From NCBI GenBank assembly GCA_028276205.1, contig JAPYWU010000101.1, positions 1-5,468 of the forward strand: 5,468 nucleotides of DNA. The letters are read 5' to 3'. Of this stretch, positions 1 to 5,468 are shown one piece after another. Position 1 is the stretch's first letter. Every line of letters starts with the position of its first letter. The position numbers and the translations under genes were made by a program. The notes below the pieces were generated by a model. The model ran no database searches and was not told the origin of the DNA. It saw only the letters and a program-made list of their open reading frames with translations. Origin of the DNA: Dictyoglomaceae bacterium (GTDB lineage Bacteria; Dictyoglomota; Dictyoglomia; Dictyoglomales; Dictyoglomaceae).

Positions 1-719
1 TGTTAAAGGCTAATTTTGGTGTATTTCTATCAACTATAGGAGGTATATTGATTGGAGCATTAATTGGTTTTATTAATGGTCTCCTTATAAGTAAAACAAA
101 TTTGCCTCCTTTTATTGCAACCTTAGGTACTATGAATATAGCAAGAGGATTCTGTTATGGGATTACCGGAGGATGGCCTATTAGAGATTTGCCAAGGAAT
201 TTCAATATATTAGGTCAATATGATATACCCTTTTTAGGTGTTGGAATTCCTCTTCCTGTTGTTTTCATGATAATTTTAGGTATAATAACTTCTATTTTTC
301 TTAATAGAACATCATGGGGATATAGAATCTATGCAGTTGGTGGAAATGAACAAGCTGCAAGATTATCTGGTATTAATACTGGAAGGGTAAAAATTCTTGT
401 TTATGTTTTATGTGGAGTTTTAACTGCAATAGGAGGAATATTAATGACTGCAAGATTGGGAGTAGCAGCTCCTACAGCAGCTACTGGATATGAGTTAGAT
501 GTGATTGCTGCAGCTGTTATAGGAGGAGCTTCTCTTACCGGTGGAGAAGGTACTGTTTTAGGAGTAATTATAGGTGCAGCAATAATGCAAGTTTTAAGAA
601 CTGGTATGGTACTTTTAGGTTTTCCAGCTTACTGGCAACCATCAGCTATCGGTGCAATAATAATTGCTGCTATTATATTTGATCAATATAGAAAAAAGAA
701 AATGGGAATAATTAGATAA
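1..719 (+). CDS. Sugar ABC transporter permease, RbsC family (5' partial)
   Basis: This is the C-terminal part of an inner-membrane permease of the ribose/xylose-type (CUT2) ABC importers. The frame is open from base 3 to the TAA at 717-719, giving about 238 residues. Full family members have roughly 310-340, so about 80-100 N-terminal residues lie off the left edge. The TTG at 48 is internal: the codons before it already read as family sequence (a Gly/Ile-rich membrane helix). Family hallmarks, counted from the first visible codon, are the cytoplasmic loop YAVGGNEQAARLSGI (110-124), which in this family contacts the ATPase, and the GYELDVIAAAVIGG segment (162-175) followed by SLTGGEGT. About six hydrophobic segments are visible, and the protein ends in a basic tail (YRKKKMGIIR). 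The substrate cannot be read from this fragment; ribose, xylose, galactose or another sugar are all possible. The binding-protein and ATPase genes are presumably upstream, with this as the last transporter gene. Confidence 0.93.
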   Translation, partial: LKANFGVFLSTIGGILIGALIGFINGLLISKTNLPPFIATLGTMNIARGFCYGITGGWPIRDLPRNFNILGQYDIPFLGVGIPLPVVFMIILGIITSIFLNRTSWGYRIYAVGGNEQAARLSGINTGRVKILVYVLCGVLTAIGGILMTARLGVAAPTAATGYELDVIAAAVIGGASLTGGEGTVLGVIIGAAIMQVLRTGMVLLGFPAYWQPSAIGAIIIAAIIFDQYRKKKMGIIR

Positions 720-738
720 AGAGATTATAAGGAGTTAT

Positions 739-783
739 GGGAGGGGGGATTCGGTGGGAGATATAATTTTTGTAGAAAGGGGG
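739..783 (+). other. G-rich purine tract in the 71-nt gap before the PATAN gene
   Basis: The gap between the permease stop and the next start carries G runs at 739-741, 743-748, 756-758 and 779-783, which is striking in such AT-rich DNA. The last run is the ribosome binding site of the following gene. The spacings (1, 7 and 20 nt) are too uneven for a textbook G-quadruplex, although the six-G run could donate to two tracts. The gap shows no terminator hairpin, so read-through from the permease operon is possible. Confidence 0.4.
762..767 (+). promoter_or_regulatory. Possible -10 box for the PATAN gene
   Basis: A perfect TATAAT lies 23 nt before the GTG at 791. Transcription from it would start near 774 and leave a leader of about 17 nt, just enough for the AAAGGGGG ribosome binding site. 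No recognisable -35 hexamer lies 16-18 nt upstream, where the sequence is G-rich. TATAAT also arises often by chance in DNA this rich in A and T. The call is weak. Confidence 0.3.
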
Positions 784-790
784 AAAATTT

Positions 791-2182
791 GTGGGGCTCA
801 AAGGTAATTTACAAAGTATTCCTTTATGGGAGATTCTTCAGACTATCTCTATAGGTAAAAAAACAGGAAGATTGGAGATAGATAATGGAAGTAAGAGGGC
901 TGAGATATTTATAGATAATGGAAAAATTGTAAATGTAAGATCAGGGTTTATTGAAGGATATGATGCATTATTAGGTATTGTATTATGGAACAAGGGGGAT
1001 TTTGTTTTTTATCCTGAGGAAAAAACTTCTCAAAAGCTTTTAAATTTAGATCCTTTAGAAGTGCTTATAAATGTGTCAGTTTATATAGATTTAATAAATT
1101 ATCTTGGTGATTTTATATTGTTGCCAGTAAGAGTAGATGGTTTAGCTTTAGAAGAAGAAGTTATATCTTCGGCTTTTGATGGTATCTTAAAGGTTAGAGA
1201 TGTAATTTTGAATTCTCCCCTGGGAGAGTATAGAAGCTTGGAGATAATTAAAAAACTTTTAAAAGAGAAAAAGTTAATATTTCCTGAGGAGGATAGTAGA
1301 GTCTTTCTTCTATATACTTTCTGGAGACGTTGGAGATATCTCTTGAAAGAAGGAAACAAAATAGGGGTAAATGAAAGGAATCTTAGAAAGGTTATTAAAG
1401 ATTTTGTTTCAGGTATGCAAGAAGAGCTTTCATTTATTATAGAAGATATAACGTCTTCAGATAATGTTTCTTGGCATTACTTTTATAGAAATATTGTAAA
1501 GTTTCCTGAGAGTAAGATAGAGGTATTTTTTAGAGAGGCTTTTGAGGTTTTGAACAAGCAGATAAAAATGCCTTCTGATAGAAAAAAATTGGAACAATTT
1601 TCTATTTTATTGGGTGAAAAAGGTGATAATATATATGTTTCTGTTAATAGAAATCTAGATACTAATGAGTTGATAGTCTCATTGTTTTTTAATGGGGAGA
1701 GATCTTTAAAACAAGTATTTCATTATTCTTTGCTTGATAAAATAGAAACCCAATCTATAATTGTGGATTTAATCACAAATAAATATTTAATTGATGTATC
1801 AGAAGATAAAAAGTTGGATTTAATTCATTCCTTTTATATATTCTGGAGAAGATTTTTAAGAGAAATGAAAGAGAAAGGCTTAGATAATGAGCTAATAGAA
1901 ATTTATAGAAATTATATTGATAGTTCTATTTTGGATATCAGATTTATGTTTTCTCATGTAATTGAAGGGTATGTACCAAATTTTGCTTATTTTGATAAAG
2001 AAAAGGAAAAATATTCAGAAGGAGAAATAGCAGAATTTATAAAAGGTGGAATTGACTTAATCTTTAATGAGATGAAAAAGAAAATAGGAGAGACTGATTT
2101 AAAAGTCTTATTGCAAAAAATCTTAGAGGAGATTAAAATATTGAATCCAAGAAATGTGGAAAAGTATGCTATGGTAGTATAA
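791..2182 (+). CDS. DUF4388 (PATAN) domain protein with duplicated C-terminal unit
   Basis: This is a 463-aa protein, cytoplasmic by appearance, with no signal peptide or membrane segment. The GTG start is well fixed: an in-frame TAG sits at 773-775, and an AAAGGGGG ribosome binding site ends 7 nt before it. Residues 1-~80 match the PATAN/DUF4388 pattern: GLKGNLQSIPLWEILQTIS, GKKTGRLEI, AEIFIDNGKIVNVRSG, and an ALLGIVLWNKGDFVFYP end. PATAN domains occur in response-regulator-linked and motility or signalling proteins, where they are thought to mediate protein-protein contacts. The rest is mostly helical and looks like two copies of one unit. Each copy has an F-(D/N)-G-led segment resembling a small winged helix (from 129 and from 300), then FWRR (177 and 351), then two amphipathic helices. 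Residues 261-299 link the copies. The exact function is unknown. The exported phosphoesterase 11 nt downstream is probably co-transcribed. Confidence 0.88.
   Translation: MGLKGNLQSIPLWEILQTISIGKKTGRLEIDNGSKRAEIFIDNGKIVNVRSGFIEGYDALLGIVLWNKGDFVFYPEEKTSQKLLNLDPLEVLINVSVYIDLINYLGDFILLPVRVDGLALEEEVISSAFDGILKVRDVILNSPLGEYRSLEIIKKLLKEKKLIFPEEDSRVFLLYTFWRRWRYLLKEGNKIGVNERNLRKVIKDFVSGMQEELSFIIEDITSSDNVSWHYFYRNIVKFPESKIEVFFREAFEVLNKQIKMPSDRKKLEQFSILLGEKGDNIYVSVNRNLDTNELIVSLFFNGERSLKQVFHYSLLDKIETQSIIVDLITNKYLIDVSEDKKLDLIHSFYIFWRRFLREMKEKGLDNELIEIYRNYIDSSILDIRFMFSHVIEGYVPNFAYFDKEKEKYSEGEIAEFIKGGIDLIFNEMKKKIGETDLKVLLQKILEEIKILNPRNVEKYAMVV
1175..2140 (+). repeat. Two diverged protein-level repeats in the PATAN protein
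   Basis: Copy 1 (about residues 129-270) and copy 2 (about 300-450) share landmarks in the same order and at similar spacing. FDG versus FNG lie 48 and 51 residues before FWRR. FWRRWRYLLKEG matches FWRRFLREMKEKG. An acidic/aromatic helix (FVSGMQEELSFIIEDI versus YIDSSILDIRFMFSHVIEGY) begins 28 and 24 residues later. A further helix (FFREAFEVLNKQI versus FIKGGIDLIFNEM) begins 69 and 65 residues after FWRR. The similarity is visible only in protein, not as a DNA repeat, so the duplication is old or the match is structural. The boundaries are approximate. Confidence 0.55.
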
Positions 2183-2193
2183 GGTTTAAATAA

Positions 2194-2955
2194 ATGATAA
2201 GAAAAATAAAGTTTTTTATATTTATATTTTTATCTTTAGGTTATCTTTTTAATATAACTTTCTCTTTCACCTTTGCTGTCATTGGAGATCGGGCAGGAAG
2301 ACCTGTAGATGGCATATTTGAAAAAAATCTCTCTAGAATTCTAGAAAAGAAGCCAGATTTTATAATTCAGCTTGGAGATATTCTTGTGGAGAGTAGCGAT
2401 AAGGAGTATGAATATGTGAAGAATTTGTTTAAAAATGTCCATATTCCTATATATTTTGTACCTGGTAATCATGATCTTAAAGGTGATCCCGGTGGTAAGA
2501 AGTTTCAAGCATTTACTGGTAGACCCCTTTATTACTATTTTGATTTTGAAAATGCAAGATTTATTATTTTGAATAATTCTTCGGGAAAATTGGGAAAGGA
2601 TCAAAAACAGTGGCTTGTTGATGTTCTTAAAAATACGGATAAAAAATATAAATTTGTTTTTATGCATCAACCAGTCATATCTCCAGGAATTTTCTTTCTT
2701 TTTCATAAAGCAGATCCTATAGAATCAAAGGAGTTAATGCAGATATTTGAGAAGTACAAGGTAAATTATGTATTTTCAGGGCATATACACATGTATTATA
2801 GAAAGGTTATAAATAATGTGGTATATATAATTTCTGGAATAGGTGGGGCAAGGCCCTATGTTTCATCAGATTTAGATGAAGGAAAACCCCACTTCATTCT
2901 AATAGAGGTAAAGGATTCGGGAATTAGGGAAGAGGTAATAAGGCTGGAATGGTAA
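2194..2955 (+). CDS. Exported calcineurin-like metallophosphoesterase
   Basis: This 253-aa protein is a metal-dependent phosphoesterase of the calcineurin-like fold, probably acting outside the cytoplasm. Residues 1-28 form a signal-like N-terminus (MIRKIK, then a hydrophobic run to about 28). No lipobox cysteine is present, so it is either cleaved or anchored by that helix. The motifs appear in order: GDR at 31-33 (first metal Asp), GD at 61-62, GNHD at 91-94 (Asn ligand and catalytic His), MHQP at 157-160 and GHIH at 196-199. Motif I reads GDRAG rather than the classical D-x-H, so its usual His is missing; other subfamilies also vary here. The length is typical of a single-domain enzyme. 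The ATG at 2194 follows an AAGG overlapping the upstream stop, 11 nt after the PATAN gene, so the two genes probably share a transcript. The substrate (nucleotide, phosphodiester or phosphoprotein) cannot be inferred. Confidence 0.88.
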   Translation: MIRKIKFFIFIFLSLGYLFNITFSFTFAVIGDRAGRPVDGIFEKNLSRILEKKPDFIIQLGDILVESSDKEYEYVKNLFKNVHIPIYFVPGNHDLKGDPGGKKFQAFTGRPLYYYFDFENARFIILNNSSGKLGKDQKQWLVDVLKNTDKKYKFVFMHQPVISPGIFFLFHKADPIESKELMQIFEKYKVNYVFSGHIHMYYRKVINNVVYIISGIGGARPYVSSDLDEGKPHFILIEVKDSGIREEVIRLEW

Positions 2956-2958
2956 ATT

Positions 2959-3756
2959 CTATATATTTAATACCTTTTGGCCTTTGCCTATTTCTATAAT
3001 ATTATTTATGACCTTTTCAAATGTATATTCCGCATTATAAAAGGTATCTTCTATATTTTTTTCTTTAGATAAATAGTAAGCAAAAATAGAAGAGAGAACG
3101 CAACCTGTACCGTGTACATTTAGGTTTTGTCTATAAATTTTTGGATAAAAAATAAATTTTCCACTTGTATATAGTATGTCATAGACCTTGTTATTTATGG
3201 GAATATGTCCACCCTTTAATAGAATATTTTTTATGTTAAATTGTTTATTTAAATCATAAATAGCCTTTTTCATATCTTCTAAAGTCTTTACTTCAGTGTT
3301 TAAAAGTGTCTCTGTTTCAGGAATATTCGGGGTTATAATGGTACATAAAGATATTAATTGAGCTAAGCTTTGTAAACTATTTTTCTTTAGTAGTTTTGTG
3401 CCTCTTGTTGGTTTAATTATTGGATCAAGAACAATATTTTTTAATCTATATTTTATTATGATATCTATTATTGCATTAATAATTTTCTCTGAATACAGAG
3501 CTCCTATTTTTACTGCATCAATTTCTTCCACATCATTTATTAAATGTTCAAGAGATTTCACAAAATATTTGGAATTTATTTCGTAAACTCTATATACTCT
3601 TTGAGTATCTTGAATAGTAAGACACGTGGGTACTCCTAAAGCATAGCCATTGAGAAAATGGATAATTTTTGTGTCTAATAGAAGACCTGCCCCACCTGTA
3701 GGATCATATCCTGATATTATGAGTATCTTTTTTTTATGAGCTATTCTTGATGGCAC
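2959..3756 (-). CDS. thiD: Hydroxymethylpyrimidine/phosphomethylpyrimidine kinase
   Basis: ThiD is a cytoplasmic ribokinase-fold enzyme that phosphorylates HMP and HMP-P to HMP-PP for thiamine synthesis. With the GTG start at 3756 it has 265 residues, the usual family length. Motifs in order are SGYDPTGGAG (15-24; consensus GSDSSGGAG), TIQDTQ (47-52), DAVKIGAL, LDPIIKPTRG (110-119), TPNIPE (142-147), LLKGGH (179-184) and the catalytic/anion-hole HGTGC (215-219). The frame also allows GTG at 3768 or 3765. I chose 3756 because GGTGATC at 3766-3760, complementary to the 16S 3' end, is suitably spaced only for it, and because family members begin a few residues before the first strand (KKILIISG). 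It overlaps the end of thiC by 23 nt, which suggests translational coupling. The generic alternative is a pyridoxal kinase (PdxK), but the thiC/thiE neighbours favour ThiD. Confidence 0.92.
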   Translation of the reverse strand: MPSRIAHKKKILIISGYDPTGGAGLLLDTKIIHFLNGYALGVPTCLTIQDTQRVYRVYEINSKYFVKSLEHLINDVEEIDAVKIGALYSEKIINAIIDIIIKYRLKNIVLDPIIKPTRGTKLLKKNSLQSLAQLISLCTIITPNIPETETLLNTEVKTLEDMKKAIYDLNKQFNIKNILLKGGHIPINNKVYDILYTSGKFIFYPKIYRQNLNVHGTGCVLSSIFAYYLSKEKNIEDTFYNAEYTFEKVINNIIEIGKGQKVLNI

Positions 3757-4990
3757 AGAGATCACCACACATAGTGCATGTGTTAATTGATAAGTTCTTT
3801 CTATATTCTTTTGCTTTATCAGGGTCTATAGATGTATTTATAATTTTTTCCCAATCTAAATTTTTTCTTGCTAAAGCCATTGTATAGTCTTTTTCTACAC
3901 TCTTTTTAAATCCTTTCACCAGGTTAACACTATGAGCTGCTATTTTAAAGGCTATTATTCCTTCTTTTACATCTTCTATATTTGGTAATCTTAGATGCTC
4001 TGCAGGAGTTACATAACATAAAAAATCAGCCCCATTCAAACCTGCAATTAGTGCTCCCATGCTTCCCGATATATGATCATATCCTGCTGCAATATCGGTA
4101 GTTAGAGGACCGAGAACATATAATGGGAAATCATGGCATATCTTTTTTATGGTCTTTATAGTATAGGGTATTTCATCTGCTTTCATATGTCCAGGACCTT
4201 CAATAATTACTTGTACACCATAATTATGGGCTATTTCTGCTAATTTACTTACTTCTAATGTTTCCTCAAACTGTAAATAATTACCTGAGTCAAAAATACA
4301 TCCAGGTCTAAATGCATCACCAATGCTTATGGTTACATCATATTTTTTTAGTATCTTTAGTACCTCTTCAAAGTATTCATAGTAAGGATTTTCAGATTGA
4401 TTTTCTATCATCCATTTATATATCATAGATCCCCCACGAGATACTATGTTTAAAATTCTATGTGATTTTTCTAATTCTTTTGCTAACCTTAAGTTTATTC
4501 CCGCGTGTATAGTTACGAAATCTACTCCTGAATCTGCATGCTCTTCTAAAACCTCGAGAAAATCCTTTGGCTTTGTCTTAATAAAATTCTTTACACGAGT
4601 TGCTATATCATAAACTGGTACACTCCCTATTAAAAAACTAAATTCTCTTACTAATTTTTCTCTAAAGGGTTTTGCATATTTACCACAAGAAAGGTCCATT
4701 ACCGATTCTACATTGTATTTTTCACATATTTCAGCCTTCTTTAATTCCAAATCAAAACTTGAAAAATCTGATGTTACGCCAATATTAGCGTTTATCTTTA
4801 TACTACAACCATCTCCTATAGCATAATATTTATTTCTTTTTCTTTTTTTATTAGCTGGAACCACAATTTTCCCTTCTTTTATTTTTCTAATAAACTCCTC
4901 TATAGTTGGGATTTCTTCATTTTTATATGCTATTTCTATTTCCTCAGGAATTAAATTTATTCTTAATTTTTCAAGAATTGTTTGTTCCAT
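3734..4990 (-). CDS. thiC: Phosphomethylpyrimidine synthase ThiC (short type)
   Basis: ThiC is a radical-SAM-type [4Fe-4S] enzyme that rearranges 5-aminoimidazole ribotide (AIR) into HMP phosphate. At 418 aa it is the short form typical of anaerobes and archaea, lacking the N-terminal extension of E. coli and plant ThiC. Landmarks are KINANIG (65-71), VMDLS (97-101), FVTIHAG (158-164), SRGGS (184-188), IGDAFRPGC (223-231), EGPGH (264-268), YVLGPLTTDIAAGYDHI (291-307), DFLCYVTPAEHLRLP (322-336) and the C-terminal cluster motif C405-x2-C408-x3-C412. The ATG at 4990 has a strong GGAGGT at 5004-4999 and overlaps thiE by 20 nt. Several loops depart from consensus, for example MDLSCGKY for MDLSTGGD and GDAFRPG for GDGLRPG. 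The main alternative is the paralogue BzaF (5-hydroxybenzimidazole synthase of anaerobic B12 synthesis). The thiE/thiD context makes ThiC much more likely. Confidence 0.94.
   Translation of the reverse strand: MEQTILEKLRINLIPEEIEIAYKNEEIPTIEEFIRKIKEGKIVVPANKKRKRNKYYAIGDGCSIKINANIGVTSDFSSFDLELKKAEICEKYNVESVMDLSCGKYAKPFREKLVREFSFLIGSVPVYDIATRVKNFIKTKPKDFLEVLEEHADSGVDFVTIHAGINLRLAKELEKSHRILNIVSRGGSMIYKWMIENQSENPYYEYFEEVLKILKKYDVTISIGDAFRPGCIFDSGNYLQFEETLEVSKLAEIAHNYGVQVIIEGPGHMKADEIPYTIKTIKKICHDFPLYVLGPLTTDIAAGYDHISGSMGALIAGLNGADFLCYVTPAEHLRLPNIEDVKEGIIAFKIAAHSVNLVKGFKKSVEKDYTMALARKNLDWEKIINTSIDPDKAKEYRKNLSINTCTMCGDLCAIKNSS
3760..3766 (-). promoter_or_regulatory. Ribosome binding site of thiD, inside thiC
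   Basis: GGTGATC on the minus strand matches the distal part of the extended Shine-Dalgarno AAGGAGGTGATC. Its two leading Gs lie 8 nt before the GTG at 3756. No comparable site precedes the alternative GTG at 3768. The bases are also ThiC codons 409-411 (Gly-Asp-Leu). Confidence 0.5.
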
Positions 4991-5468
4991 TTTTGTAAAC
5001 CTCCATGATCTTCATGAGATTTTTTATTTTTTCTTTAATATTAGATGAAGATACGATCTCACTTACCATGGCTATACATTTTCCTCCATTTTCTAAAACT
5101 TGCTTTAAATTGTTTTCTTTAATACCTCCTATTGCTACTACTGGGATCTTTATATTTATATCAGCCCATTTTAGAATCTCTATTCCGATTGGAGGATGGG
5201 GTTTTTCTTTTGTAAAACTTTCAAAAATTGGTCCAAGGCCAATATAATCAGCTCCTTCTTTCTCAGCTTTTTTGGCTTGTTCTTTATTATGAGCAGTAAC
5301 TCCTATAATAAATTCCTCTCCTAAGAATTCCCTTGCTACTTCTATAGGATAATCATCTTGACCAATATGTACTCCATCTGCCTCAACAATTTTTGCAAGG
5401 TCCAAATGATCGTTAACTATCAAAATGGCATTAAATTGTAGGGTAAGTTCTCTTAAAATTAATGCTTC
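4971..5468 (-). CDS. thiE: Thiamine-phosphate synthase (5' partial)
   Basis: ThiE is a cytoplasmic TIM-barrel enzyme that joins HMP-PP to hydroxyethylthiazole phosphate, releasing pyrophosphate and giving thiamine phosphate. The frame stays open to the right edge, so 165 residues are visible of the usual ~205-215. A TTG at 5423 is internal, because the preceding codons (EALILRELTLQFNAI) already fit the family. Motifs, counted from the edge, are LIVNDHLDLA (16-25), ADGVHIGQDD (30-39, Mg/pyrophosphate-binding aspartates), IGVTAHN (55-61, where many homologues have STHN), YIGLGPIFESFTKEK (75-89, pyrophosphate loop) and VAIGGI (111-116). It is the first thi gene visible on this strand. The TGA stop lies inside thiC (20-nt overlap). 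The missing N-terminus, and any TPP riboswitch controlling the operon, are beyond 5468. The alternative is a TenI-type paralogue, but the TKEK loop and intact QDD favour true ThiE. Confidence 0.92.
   Translation of the reverse strand, partial: EALILRELTLQFNAILIVNDHLDLAKIVEADGVHIGQDDYPIEVAREFLGEEFIIGVTAHNKEQAKKAEKEGADYIGLGPIFESFTKEKPHPPIGIEILKWADINIKIPVVAIGGIKENNLKQVLENGGKCIAMVSEIVSSSNIKEKIKNLMKIMEVYKNGTNNS
4999..5004 (-). promoter_or_regulatory. Ribosome binding site of thiC, inside thiE
   Basis: GGAGGT on the minus strand lies 8 nt before the thiC ATG and within the last codons of thiE (Met-Glu-Val). It fixes the thiC start and points to translation coupled across the 20-nt thiE/thiC overlap. 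Confidence 0.8.

Noticed and set aside
727..738. Small inverted repeat ATAA-GGAG-TTAT after the permease gene
   Set aside because: The stem is only 4 A-T pairs with no T run after it, so it is too weak for a terminator.
737..766. Mini-ORF starting at ATG 737 after AAGGAG
   Set aside because: It is only 9 codons and the ribosome binding site is 2 nt from the ATG, too close to work well.
1099..1359. Minus-strand open frame inside the PATAN gene
   Set aside because: It has no recognisable domain and lies opposite a well-supported coding region, so it is a shadow frame.
2341..2706. Minus-strand open frame inside the phosphoesterase gene
   Set aside because: It is low-complexity Ile/Lys/Phe-rich sequence opposite conserved catalytic motifs, so it is a shadow frame.
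2951..2977. GGTA...TACC followed by TTTT at the convergent junction as a bidirectional terminator
   Set aside because: Only four base pairs form, the next positions mismatch, and the T run is four bases.
3398..3586. Plus-strand open frame inside thiD
   Set aside because: It has no family signature and lies antisense to conserved thiD sequence.
5005..5247. Plus-strand open frame inside thiE
   Set aside because: It lies antisense to the conserved ThiE loops and has no independent support.
5424..5468. TPP riboswitch upstream of thiE within the window
   Set aside because: The sequence up to the right edge is still ThiE coding in frame, so any leader lies outside.

Overview
This 5.5 kb AT-rich window is densely coding. 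Three features suggest an anaerobic, probably thermophilic bacterium: Arg codons are mostly AGA, the proteins are rich in Lys, Ile and Glu, and ThiC is of the short type. A Dictyoglomus-like organism, or an AT-rich thermophilic Firmicute or Thermotogae relative, would fit. That assignment is an inference from style, not from a marker gene.

The left part (1-2955, plus strand) holds three genes. The first is the C-terminal ~238 residues of an RbsC-type sugar ABC transporter permease, cut by the left edge. After a 71-nt G-rich gap comes a 463-aa protein with an N-terminal DUF4388/PATAN domain. Its remaining length appears to be two diverged copies of one ~140-residue unit. An exported calcineurin-like metallophosphoesterase follows 11 nt downstream and is probably co-transcribed.

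The right part (2959-5468, minus strand) is a thiamine operon read right to left: thiE (5' end off the window), thiC, thiD. Neighbouring genes overlap by about 20 nt. ThiC makes HMP-P from AIR, ThiD phosphorylates it to HMP-PP, and ThiE joins HMP-PP to the thiazole phosphate to give thiamine phosphate. The thiazole genes are not in view. The operon's promoter and any TPP riboswitch would lie beyond the right edge. The two gene blocks converge with only 3 nt between stop codons and no visible terminator.

No RNA gene, mobile element, CRISPR array or long non-coding stretch is present. The points most worth a second look are the internal duplication in the PATAN protein, the probable thiD ribosome binding site and start codon inside the codons of ThiC's iron-sulfur cysteine motif, and the departures of this ThiC from family consensus loops.
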